Positions 1-5,566 of a stretch of DNA of 6,633 bases are shown one piece after another. Every line of letters begins with the position of its first letter. Positions within the stretch are counted from its first letter, which is position 1. A program made the translations under genes and the position numbers. Below the pieces are notes generated by a model. The model ran no database searches. It saw nothing but the letters and a program-made list of their open reading frames with translations, and was not told where the DNA came from. The DNA lies in assembly GCA_938036665.1 (NCBI GenBank), contig CALHWR010000161.1, forward strand, positions 1-6,633. Reading direction: 5' to 3'. Source of the stretch: an uncultured Collinsella sp. (GTDB lineage Bacteria > Actinomycetota > Coriobacteriia > Coriobacteriales > Coriobacteriaceae).

Positions 1-558
1 GTCGTGCTCGGGCGCATCCTCGGCCACGTCCTCGCCGTTCGCAGCGGCAACGGCCTCGTGCGGGTCCTTGCCCTCGGCCTCGGCGCGCATGCCCAGCACC
101 AGGTTGCGCAGGCCAGCGACCGTGCCTTCCACGTCGGGGGCCGGCTGATCGGCGTGCAGGTACGCCCAGTCCATCATAAAGGTGGCCGAAGACAGCGCGC
201 CGATAGCCAGCGCGTCGTCGGGGCACGAAAGCTCAACCTCAAAGACGCGCTCGTCGTGCTCGCTTACGCGCGTGCGGCCGCACGAGATGCTGCCGGCAAG
301 ACCGGTCTCGTTCATGAGCTCGACCGTCACGTGCTCCAGCAGGTGGCAAAGCTCGGTCTGGCCCATGCAGTCCTGGAACTCGCGACCGGAATCGCCCAGG
401 CACAGATGCTTGGCAATCGCGGGCACCAGGTAGTACACGCGCGCCGTGGCCTCGATATCCTCCGAGGTCATGAGCGGCATGCCGGGGTTCACCAGCACGT
501 GCGCGCAAATCTTGTCCTCGCTGACGGTGACCTTAAGGATGTTGAACAGGCCTGCCAT
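1..558 (-). CDS. Cyanophycin synthetase N-domain-like protein, putative HxxEH hydrolase (C-terminus cut by window edge)
   Basis: The frame is open for 186 codons from the ATG at 558 to the left edge with no stop. An AGGGGAG ribosome site lies about 4 bases upstream of the ATG. The start reads MAGLFNILKV, and near residues 72-76 is HLLEH (His72, Glu75, His76), continuing VTVELMNETGL and then CGRTR at about 93-97. From memory of the family, this matches the N-terminal domain of cyanophycin synthetase CphA1, which has a GHIVEHVALELQ segment followed by GYGRTR. That domain has been described as a hidden metallohydrolase that cuts cyanophycin to make primers. No ATP-grasp start is visible here: after about residue 155 the chain becomes Ala/Glu/Asp-rich and is probably near its end. 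No signal peptide or membrane segment is seen, so it is likely cytoplasmic. It lies 24 bases after the CorC-like gene, so the two are probably translated from one mRNA. The substrate is unknown; homology is judged by eye. Confidence 0.8.
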   Translation of the reverse strand, partial: MAGLFNILKVTVSEDKICAHVLVNPGMPLMTSEDIEATARVYYLVPAIAKHLCLGDSGREFQDCMGQTELCHLLEHVTVELMNETGLAGSISCGRTRVSEHDERVFEVELSCPDDALAIGALSSATFMMDWAYLHADQPAPDVEGTVAGLRNLVLGMRAEAEGKDPHEAVAAANGEDVAEDAPEHD

Positions 559-582
559 AACTCTCCCCTACTCGTCCTTGCC

Positions 583-1956
583 CTACTCGTCGCCATCGTG
601 CGGATCCGCAGTGCCCGCACCCGACGCCGCCGGCTTCTCTGCCGAGGACTCGGAATCCTTCTTATCGGTTTCGGCCGGAGCGATCACGCGAATGAGCGAG
701 ATGCGCTGGCCACGCATCGACTGCACTTTAAACTTGTACCCCGCGACCTCAAACACCTCTCCGATGTCGGGCACCGAGTCACAAAGCTCCAAAATCCAGC
801 CGGCGATGGTCTCATAATCATCGCTTTCCTCGAGCGGCCAACCAAGCTCAATCGCGTCATCGCACGAAAAACGCCCATCAACGAGCCACTCACGGCGCGA
901 GAGGCGCGTGAGGTACTTGTTGTCGGGGTCGAACTCGTCCTCGATCTCGCCGACGATCTCCTCGACGATGTCCTCGATGGTGATGATGCCGGCCGTGCCG
1001 CCGTACTCGTCCACGACGACCACGATCTGGTCGTGCGAGGTCTGCATCTCGGACAGCAGCGGCAGGATGTCCTTGGTATCGGGCACAAAGGTGGCGTCGC
1101 GCAAAAAGCCGGCGATGGGCTGGTCGCCCTTGCCGTCGAGCGCGGGCTGAATCAGGTCCTTAATGTGCGCGATGCCCGCGACGTTGTCGGGATCCTCATG
1201 ATAGACGGGGATGCGACTAAAGCCGGTCTGGCGCATGGTGGACAACACGTCGGCGACCGTCTCGTCGTCCTCGCACATGGTGGTGTCCACGCGCGGCACC
1301 ATGACCTCGCGAGCCACGGTGTCGCCCAGGTCAAAGATCTCGTGAATCATGCGCTTTTCCTCGTCGAGCAGGTCGTCCTGCTCCGAGACCATGTACTTGA
1401 TCTCTTCCTCCGAGACGTTCTGGCGGTCGTCGGCGCTCTTGATGCGCAGGATGCGGGCCAGGCCGTCGGAGCAGGCGCCGGTCAGCCACACGAGCGGGCG
1501 GGCGATCTTTTGGAACACGGAAAGCGGGCCCACGACCTGCTTGGACACGCCTTCGGCATTGGCCAGGCCGATGCGCTTGGGGACAAGCTCGCCAATCACG
1601 ATGGACACAAAGGCGACGGCGACGGTGATGATGACCGGCGCCAGGCCGCGCGCGATGGCTGAAAGCGGCGCGATGCCAAAGCTCATGAGCCACGTGGCGA
1701 GCGGGTCGGACAGGCTCGTCGAGGCGACGGCGGACGAGGCGAACCCCACGAGCGTGATGGCGACCTGGATGGTGGCGAGCAGCTGGTCGGAATCGGCGGC
1801 GAGCTTAATGGCACGCTCGGCGCGCTTGTCGCCTTCCTCGGCCTCATGCTCCAGCACGGCGCGCTTGGCCGTGGTGAGCGCCATCTCGGACATAGAGAAG
1901 TAGCCGTTGATGAGGGTCAAAACGAGGGTAGTGATAAGGGAGATGGTTATGTCCAT
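583..1956 (-). CDS. CNNM/CorC-family membrane protein (DUF21-CBS-CBS-CorC_HlyC), often named hemolysin family protein
   Basis: The protein has 457 residues, a normal length for the family. Residues 1 to about 190 form the DUF21 transmembrane domain, with the early motif SMSEMALT (21-28), hydrophobic stretches near 60-80 and 100-122, and GELVPKRIG at 122-130. A paired CBS (Bateman) module follows: VMVPRVD at 218-224 opens CBS1, and VVDEYGGTAGIITIEDIVEEI (314-334) is the diagnostic CBS2 end. A CorC_HlyC domain spans about 350-426. The tail from 430 on is charged and low in complexity. Characterised relatives (CNNM, CorC, MpfA) act in Mg2+ or divalent-cation efflux; the name hemolysin is historical. 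The ATG at 1956 is the only plausible start, because a stop lies 11 codons upstream with no other start codon between, although its best Shine-Dalgarno (GGAGG at 1972-1976) is about 15 bases away. The gene lies between the PAQR gene (108 bases upstream) and the HxxEH gene (24 bases downstream). The transported ion is inferred only. Confidence 0.95.
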   Translation of the reverse strand: MDITISLITTLVLTLINGYFSMSEMALTTAKRAVLEHEAEEGDKRAERAIKLAADSDQLLATIQVAITLVGFASSAVASTSLSDPLATWLMSFGIAPLSAIARGLAPVIITVAVAFVSIVIGELVPKRIGLANAEGVSKQVVGPLSVFQKIARPLVWLTGACSDGLARILRIKSADDRQNVSEEEIKYMVSEQDDLLDEEKRMIHEIFDLGDTVAREVMVPRVDTTMCEDDETVADVLSTMRQTGFSRIPVYHEDPDNVAGIAHIKDLIQPALDGKGDQPIAGFLRDATFVPDTKDILPLLSEMQTSHDQIVVVVDEYGGTAGIITIEDIVEEIVGEIEDEFDPDNKYLTRLSRREWLVDGRFSCDDAIELGWPLEESDDYETIAGWILELCDSVPDIGEVFEVAGYKFKVQSMRGQRISLIRVIAPAETDKKDSESSAEKPAASGAGTADPHDGDE

Positions 1957-2064
1957 CGGGAGTTTCTCGAACCTCCAAGATTCGGGACGTTAGGTAGTAA
2001 GCGTAGGTGACGGATAGGGCAATTGCGCCGGTCGCCCGTGGGAGCAAGGGCATGGGCGCGGTCG

Positions 2065-2748
2065 CTAGATTACGAAGAGGATCACCGCCATGAACTGGAA
2101 GATGCTGCCGGCGAGCACCCACAAGTGGAAAACACTGTGCAGATAGCGCACGTTTTTGGCGATATAGAACGGCACGCCCACGGTATAGCACACACCGCCG
2201 ACGGCGAGCAGGGCAAGTGCCACGGGGTTGAGCAGCGACACGAGCTCGGGCAGCTTAAAGACGACGAGCCAGCCCATCAGCAGGTAGACCAGGCCACTTA
2301 CCCAGTGCGGTTGACGCTCGCGCATAAAGCACTCGAGGGCGATGCCGATGATGGCGATGGCCCACACCGCAAAGAACAGCATAGGGCCGCCGTCGTTTGC
2401 GAGCGTGATGAGGCAAAACGGCGTATAGCTGCCGGCTATGAGCAGGTAGATGCAGCTGTGGTCGATGATGCGAAACACGCGCTTGGCGCGCGCGGGCTGA
2501 ATCGCGTGGTAGAGCGTGGAGGCTAGGTATTCGAGGATAATGCTGACGCCATAGACAATTGCCGCGGCCATGTGGGCCGGGCCCCCGCCGCGCAGGGCAG
2601 CGAATACGATCAGGAGCACCAGGCCCGCGATACCCAGCAGGCAGCCGACACCATGGGTGACGGAGTTCATGATCTCCTCGCCCACCGTGTAGTGCGGAAC
2701 GGCCGCGGTCTTGGGCCGCGGCTTAGAACTGTCGCTCGAATCGGACAT
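2065..2748 (-). CDS. trhA: PAQR-family membrane protein (hemolysin III / TrhA type)
   Basis: The protein has 227 residues and seven likely transmembrane helices. In order it shows a polar Ser/Lys N-terminus, EEIMNSVTHG at 24-33 (family opening motif), STLYHA at 77-82, IDHSCIYLLIAGSYTPF at about 95-111, and LHSVFHLWVLAGS at 203-215. His81, His204 and His208 match the three zinc-binding histidines of PAQR receptors such as AdipoR1. A further histidine usual in the last helix is Gln218 here. Bacterial members are linked to membrane energetics and lipid homeostasis (TrhA); the hemolysin III label comes from early heterologous work. I chose the ATG at 2748, which has GGAGG 11 bases upstream. A longer TTG start at 2766 is in frame but has no ribosome site and would overlap that GGAGG. 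The gene is divergent from the hydrolase at 2935 and upstream of the CNNM/CorC-like gene, with which it may be co-transcribed. The gene symbol is by family only. Confidence 0.93.
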   Translation of the reverse strand: MSDSSDSSKPRPKTAAVPHYTVGEEIMNSVTHGVGCLLGIAGLVLLIVFAALRGGGPAHMAAAIVYGVSIILEYLASTLYHAIQPARAKRVFRIIDHSCIYLLIAGSYTPFCLITLANDGGPMLFFAVWAIAIIGIALECFMRERQPHWVSGLVYLLMGWLVVFKLPELVSLLNPVALALLAVGGVCYTVGVPFYIAKNVRYLHSVFHLWVLAGSIFQFMAVILFVI

Positions 2749-2783
2749 GCCGGTTACATCCTCCAACGTAAAGAGTTCTCAAC

Positions 2784-2813
2784 ACTATATCAAAGCGTCT
2801 AGGTACGTGCGAA
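2784..2813 (-). promoter_or_regulatory. Candidate promoter of the PAQR gene
   Basis: On the minus strand, TTCGCA (2808-2813, 4 of 6 to the -35 consensus) lies 18 bases from TATAGT (2784-2789, 5 of 6 to the -10 consensus). This would start transcription near 2777, leaving a leader of about 30 bases before the ATG at 2748. The -10 is good and the -35 is mediocre. It is the best candidate for the left operon. Confidence 0.4.
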
Positions 2814-2855
2814 ATTTGCACCATACGTGACCCTTTGTTTACCCATTCTTTGCCT

Positions 2856-2869
2856 GTTGACGCATCAAC
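2856..2869. promoter_or_regulatory. Candidate operator 1 overlapping the -35 box
   Basis: GTTGACGCATCAAC is an inverted repeat in which 6 of 7 base pairs are symmetric. It covers the whole -35 hexamer. It agrees with the second site at 2901-2914 in 11 of 14 positions, and the three differences are all C to T. The joint consensus is GTTGAYGYATYAAC. The size and symmetry fit a dimeric helix-turn-helix repressor (for example of the TetR type); no regulator gene is in the window. Confidence 0.6.
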
Positions 2870-2885
2870 GGCGAACGTCCATAAT
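2857..2885 (+). promoter_or_regulatory. Sigma-70-type promoter of the alpha/beta hydrolase gene
   Basis: TTGACG at 2857-2862 (5 of 6 to the -35 consensus) is followed after exactly 17 bases by CATAAT at 2880-2885 (5 of 6 to the -10 consensus). Expected transcription start is near 2892, giving a leader of about 43 bases. An AGGAAAG ribosome site (2922-2928) sits 6 bases before the ATG at 2935. The -35 is embedded in an inverted repeat (see the two operator entries), so this promoter is probably repressible. Confidence 0.7.
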
Positions 2886-2900
2886 GCGCTTGCATTAAAT

Positions 2901-2914
2901 GTTGATGTATTAAC
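2901..2914. promoter_or_regulatory. Candidate operator 2 in the early leader
   Basis: GTTGATGTATTAAC is a second copy of the operator-like repeat. The dyad extends to ATGTT...AACAT (2899-2916), with 7 of 9 pairs symmetric. Its centre is 45 bases from the centre of the first copy, a little over four helical turns. It falls just downstream of the predicted transcription start and before the ribosome site, where a bound repressor would block the polymerase. Confidence 0.55.
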
Positions 2915-2934
2915 ATCTTATAGGAAAGCTTCTT

Positions 2935-3900
2935 ATGTCTCAAAACGCACGTTCCCATCGAAAGCTCAAGATAGCCGGCGTCGTTGCGCTGGTGCTCGTT
3001 GTCGCGCTGCTGGGGTTTGCCGGCAACTTTCTGTTTGACTTCGCGCTGAATCCCCGCGCGCCATACACCATGAAGATGATGCAGGACGGCAAGGACGCCG
3101 AAAAGGGCGAGCAGCCGGATGCCGAGGAAACCGAGGCGCGGGCGTGGTTTAAAGAGAATCGCGAGAGCAGCAACCTCACCGCAGATGACGGGACCGAGCT
3201 CGCCGCTTGGTATTTTGCCGCCCCGGAGAGCACACACGACTACGCCGTCTGCCTGCACGGATATACCGACGAGCCCATCGGTATGGCCCGATACGTCAAG
3301 CGATTCCACGACCGCGGCATGAACGTACTCGCACCCGCCGCCCGCACCCACGAACGCTCCGGCGGCGACTATATCGGCATGGGCTGGCCCGAGCGGCTCG
3401 ATGTCGTTGCATGGATTGGGCGGATCGTTCAGGCTGACCCCGAGGCGCGCATCCTGGTCTTTGGCGAGTCGATGGGTGCAGCAACCGCCATGAACGTCGC
3501 GGGGGAATCTCTGCCCGCAAACGTGAAATGCATTATCGAGGACTGCGGTTATACGAGTGTTTGGGACGAGTTTTCTCTGCAGCTCAAGGACGTGTTCGGC
3601 CTGCCCAGCTTTCCTTTGCTCGATGTAGCAAACTTGGTGTGCAACGTGCGCGCGGGCTACGACTTTCATAAGGCGAGCAGTGTGGAGCAACTCAAACACG
3701 CGACGGTTCCCATGCTGTTTATCCACGGCGACCAGGACACCTTTGTGCCGTACAGTATGCTCGACCAAAACTACGAGGCGTGCGCCAGCAAGGTTAAACA
3801 GAAGCTCACTATCCACGGCGCCACCCACGCCAAGAGCGCGCAAGTTGACCCCGAGCTCTACTGGAATACGGTCGACGACTTCCTCGATAGGAATTTTTAG
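2935..3900 (+). CDS. Membrane-anchored alpha/beta hydrolase (YqkD-like serine hydrolase)
   Basis: The protein has 321 residues. A short basic N-terminus leads into one hydrophobic helix at about 11-35, an uncleaved anchor or signal sequence, so the catalytic domain probably lies outside the membrane. The hydrolase fold shows HGYT at 108-111 (oxyanion region), SGGDYIGMGWPERLDV (142-157), the nucleophile elbow GESMGA (177-182, Ser179), HGDQDTFVP (264-272, catalytic acid most likely Asp268) and THAKS with His298. The triad is therefore complete. Length and motif order resemble Bacillus YqkD and related serine aminopeptidase-like hydrolases; the substrate cannot be read from sequence. The ATG at 2935 follows AGGAAAG by 6 bases. 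The gene stands alone, divergent from the PAQR gene and convergent with the DUF362 gene. Its promoter has two operator-like repeats, so induction by a ligand is plausible. Confidence 0.93.
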   Translation: MSQNARSHRKLKIAGVVALVLVVALLGFAGNFLFDFALNPRAPYTMKMMQDGKDAEKGEQPDAEETEARAWFKENRESSNLTADDGTELAAWYFAAPESTHDYAVCLHGYTDEPIGMARYVKRFHDRGMNVLAPAARTHERSGGDYIGMGWPERLDVVAWIGRIVQADPEARILVFGESMGAATAMNVAGESLPANVKCIIEDCGYTSVWDEFSLQLKDVFGLPSFPLLDVANLVCNVRAGYDFHKASSVEQLKHATVPMLFIHGDQDTFVPYSMLDQNYEACASKVKQKLTIHGATHAKSAQVDPELYWNTVDDFLDRNF

Positions 3901-3915
3901 GAAAAAGCGGCGTCT

Positions 3916-3940
3916 GGGGATTTATCTAACCCCCTATTTT
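3916..3940 (+). terminator. Weak candidate terminator after the hydrolase gene
   Basis: GGGG (3916-3919) can pair with CCCC (3931-3934), extended past one mismatch by TT/AA around a five-base loop, and is followed by TATTTT. It begins 15 bases after the stop codon. The stem is short and the U tract is interrupted, so this is a weak call; the stronger hairpin is at 4066-4102. Confidence 0.3.
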
Positions 3941-4064
3941 CGGAAGTATGCGGCAAAATCTGGAACTGCCGACCAGACCGCAGTTTTACCAACAATTTAT
4001 CAGGGGTTTTGTTGCCAAAAAATGTCGTGTGCTCGGCGGTCTCGAAATTTGCCGCATACTTCCG
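3941..4064. repeat. 124-base near-palindromic intergenic element with 17-base perfect inverted ends
   Basis: The left end CGGAAGTATGCGGCAAA (3941-3957) is the exact reverse complement of the right end (4048-4064). TTT on both outer flanks also pairs after a single mismatch. The interior keeps pairing imperfectly, including GCCGA near 3968-3972 against TCGGC near 4033-4037, and closes with CAACAA (3990-3995) against TTGTTG (4009-4014) around a 13-base loop. In all, about 42 of 55 arm positions can form Watson-Crick pairs. Open frames cross it on both strands, but they are self-similar because of the palindrome and have no ribosome site, so I treat it as non-coding. It could be a MITE-like or REP-like repeat, or a long hairpin in the 3' ends of the two converging transcripts. 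No target-site duplication is obvious. Confidence 0.8.
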
Positions 4065-4065
4065 G

Positions 4066-4102
4066 AAAGCCGCCCGCAAGCGCTGTGCTCACGGGCGGCT
4101 TT
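4066..4102. terminator. GC-rich bidirectional terminator hairpin between convergent genes
   Basis: AAAGCCGCCCG (4066-4076) pairs perfectly with CGGGCGGCTTT (4092-4102) around a 15-base loop. On the plus strand the stem runs into TTTTG, and on the minus strand into TTTCC, so it could end both the hydrolase and the DUF362 transcripts. Both U tracts are short. It starts only one base after the near-palindromic element. Confidence 0.6.
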
Positions 4103-4150
4103 TGCTAACGTTGCGCTACAAAAGCGCTTGATATGTCCAATAGACAGGTG

Positions 4151-5356
4151 CTACTTGACCTCGATGAGCTCATACTTGCTCGTGCCCAGGCCGATCTTTT
4201 CGGCATGTGCGATGCACGCGCGCCAGTCGGTGTCGGGATGCGTGATGCAGAAAGGATCCTTGGCCTGCTCACCCTCCAGACGCTCGTGATTATGCTCCAT
4301 CTTGGCCGCGCTGTCGGTAAGCTCGGTGTTAGGCAGCGGCTCGGACGCCAGGACGGCGTCGGCGCAGGCTTGGTCGATGGCGACCGGGTCGAAGCTCGCG
4401 AACATGCCGATGTCGTTGACGATGGGCGTGTCGTTTTCGGGGTGGCAATCGCAGTTGGGGCTGATGTCCATGGCGAGCGAGATGTGGAAGCTCGGGCGGC
4501 CGTCGACGATGGCCTTCGTGTACTCAGCGATCTTGTAGTTGAGTACGTCGGCCGCGGCATCATAGTCGGGCTTGATGCAGTCCTGGTTGCACGCCGCAAT
4601 GCAGCGTCCGCAGCCCACGCAGCGATCGTGGTCGATGGCGGCCACGTGCACCGTGCGGGCGTTGCCGTTGGCAAGCTCGCGCTCGCGGGTGTCGTCAAAC
4701 GAGATAGCGTTGTGCGCGCAGATCTTTTCGCAGGCACGGCAGCCAATGCAGTGCTCGGTCGCGACGTTCGGCTTGCCGGCGGCATGCTGCTCCATCTTGC
4801 CGGCGCGGCTGCCGCCGCCCATGCCCAGGTTCTTCATGGCGCCGCCAAAGCCGGCCTGCTCATGGCCCTTAAAGTGCGTGAGGCTGATCACGATATCGGC
4901 ATCCATGAGTGCCTGACCAATCTTTGCCTCGCGCACGTACTCACCGCCCTCGACCGGGACGAGCGCCTCGTCGGTACCCTTGAGGCCGTCAGCGATGATG
5001 ATCTGGCAACCCGTGGCATACGGGGTAAAACCGTTCTGGTAGGCGGTATCGATGTGCTCGAGCGCGTTTTTGCGGCTACCGACGTAGAGCGTGTTGCAGT
5101 CGGTGAGGAAGGGCTTGCCGCCCAGCTCCTTCACGACATCCGCAACGGCGCGGGCGTAGTTGGGGCGCAAAAAGCTCAGGTTGCCCAACTCGCCAAAGTG
5201 AATCTTGATGGCAACGAACTTGTTCTCAAAGTCGATCTGCTCAATGCCGGCGCGGCGAATGAGGCGCTTGAGCTTGTCGAGCTGGCTCTCGCGAGCATGC
5301 GTGCGCAGGTTGGTGAAGTACACCTTTGCTGGTGCGACGGGTGCAGTTGCGGTCAT
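4151..5356 (-). CDS. DUF362 domain protein with two ferredoxin-type [4Fe-4S] motifs
   Basis: The protein has 401 residues. An N-terminal DUF362 half includes KIHFGELGN (51-59) and HFKGHEQAGFGGAMKNLGMG (161-180). A dicluster ferredoxin insert follows: CIGCRACEKIC (Cys203, 206, 209, 213) and CVGCGRCIAAC (Cys246, 249, 252, 256). The remaining DUF362 part contains DISPNCDCHPEND (297-309), with Cys302 and Cys304 as possible extra ligands, and the conserved SFDPVAIDQA (321-330). The first cluster lacks the usual proline after its last cysteine. Proteins of this layout are common in strict anaerobes and are assumed to be electron carriers or redox enzymes; no reaction is established. There is no signal peptide, so it should be cytoplasmic. 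The ATG at 5356 follows GAGGGG with 8 bases between. It is followed by the convergent terminator region and preceded by a REP-like element, which suggests it is transcribed alone. Confidence 0.95.
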   Translation of the reverse strand: MTATAPVAPAKVYFTNLRTHARESQLDKLKRLIRRAGIEQIDFENKFVAIKIHFGELGNLSFLRPNYARAVADVVKELGGKPFLTDCNTLYVGSRKNALEHIDTAYQNGFTPYATGCQIIIADGLKGTDEALVPVEGGEYVREAKIGQALMDADIVISLTHFKGHEQAGFGGAMKNLGMGGGSRAGKMEQHAAGKPNVATEHCIGCRACEKICAHNAISFDDTRERELANGNARTVHVAAIDHDRCVGCGRCIAACNQDCIKPDYDAAADVLNYKIAEYTKAIVDGRPSFHISLAMDISPNCDCHPENDTPIVNDIGMFASFDPVAIDQACADAVLASEPLPNTELTDSAAKMEHNHERLEGEQAKDPFCITHPDTDWRACIAHAEKIGLGTSKYELIEVK

Positions 5357-5398
5357 AGATATTTCCCCTCGGTCTATATGGCGTTACAGACATAGAGG

Positions 5399-5429
5399 AT
5401 GGTACCCGTTAAAGCGGGGTTGAAGTCAA
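5399..5429 (-). promoter_or_regulatory. Tentative promoter of the DUF362 gene
   Basis: On the minus strand TTGACT (5424-5429, 5 of 6 to the -35 consensus) precedes TACCAT (5399-5404, 4 of 6 to the -10 consensus) with a long 19-base spacer. It would place the start of transcription about 35 bases before the ATG at 5356. The spacer is not ideal, so this is a weak prediction. Confidence 0.3.
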
Positions 5430-5445
5430 GCGCCGCACCTGGCCA

Positions 5446-5566
5446 CTCATTGGGGACAGACTTAAATGAGTGTCGCCAGGGGCAGCCCTTGTCAGCCCGG
5501 CCGGCGAGCGGGCAGATCGGCAAAGACTGTCCCCGATGACTAGTCATTTAAGAACGTCCCCAATGG
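5446..5566. repeat. REP/MITE-like inverted-repeat element with GGGGAC boxes
   Basis: The left arm (5448-5469) reads CATTGGGGAC, AGA, CTTAAATGA, and the right arm (5544-5565) reads TCATTTAAG, AAC, GTCCCCAATG. The arms are inverted copies pairing at 19 of 22 positions. A third box, AAGACTGTCCCC (5523-5534), is also complementary to the left arm GGGGACAGACTT at 11 of 12 positions, so the left arm has two possible partners. The interior is GC-rich, with a small GCCCG/CGGGC hairpin near 5504-5522. The right end lies one base from the stop codon of the permease gene. Arms of this type look like repeats moved by REP-associated (Y1/IS200-like) transposases, but none is present here, so that origin is an inference. 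Confidence 0.7.

Noticed and set aside
239..508. 89-codon minus-strand frame near the left edge
   Set aside because: It is out of frame with the gene at 1-558, which has a good ribosome site and a recognisable family motif.
4..1662. Long open frame of 552 codons on the plus strand
   Set aside because: It lies opposite the CNNM/CorC and HxxEH genes. The protein is a Val/Leu/Asp/His-rich mirror of high-GC coding DNA with no recognisable domain, whereas the minus-strand frames show clear families.
1957..2064. Possible separate promoter or terminator between the PAQR and CNNM/CorC genes
   Set aside because: The best -35/-10 pair on the minus strand (TTGCCC, 17 bases, TACTAC) has a very poor -10, and no stable hairpin with a U tract is seen, so I did not call either.
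2749..2766. TTG start at 2766 for the PAQR gene
   Set aside because: No ribosome site precedes it, and the GGAGG serving the ATG at 2748 would lie inside the coding region.
3897..4079. 60-codon minus-strand frame, and overlapping plus-strand frames at 3680-4108 and 3948-4289, across the palindromic element
   Set aside because: Their peptides resemble one another only because the DNA is palindromic. None has a ribosome site, and the plus-strand ones overlap flanking genes.
4113..4127. Small hairpin GCGCT/AGCGC with a five-base loop
   Set aside because: The five-base stem has no U tract on either strand and is too weak to call a terminator next to the much stronger hairpin at 4066-4102.
4133..5395. 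420-codon open frame on the plus strand
   Set aside because: It is the antisense shadow of the DUF362 gene, whose iron-sulfur motifs make the minus strand certain.
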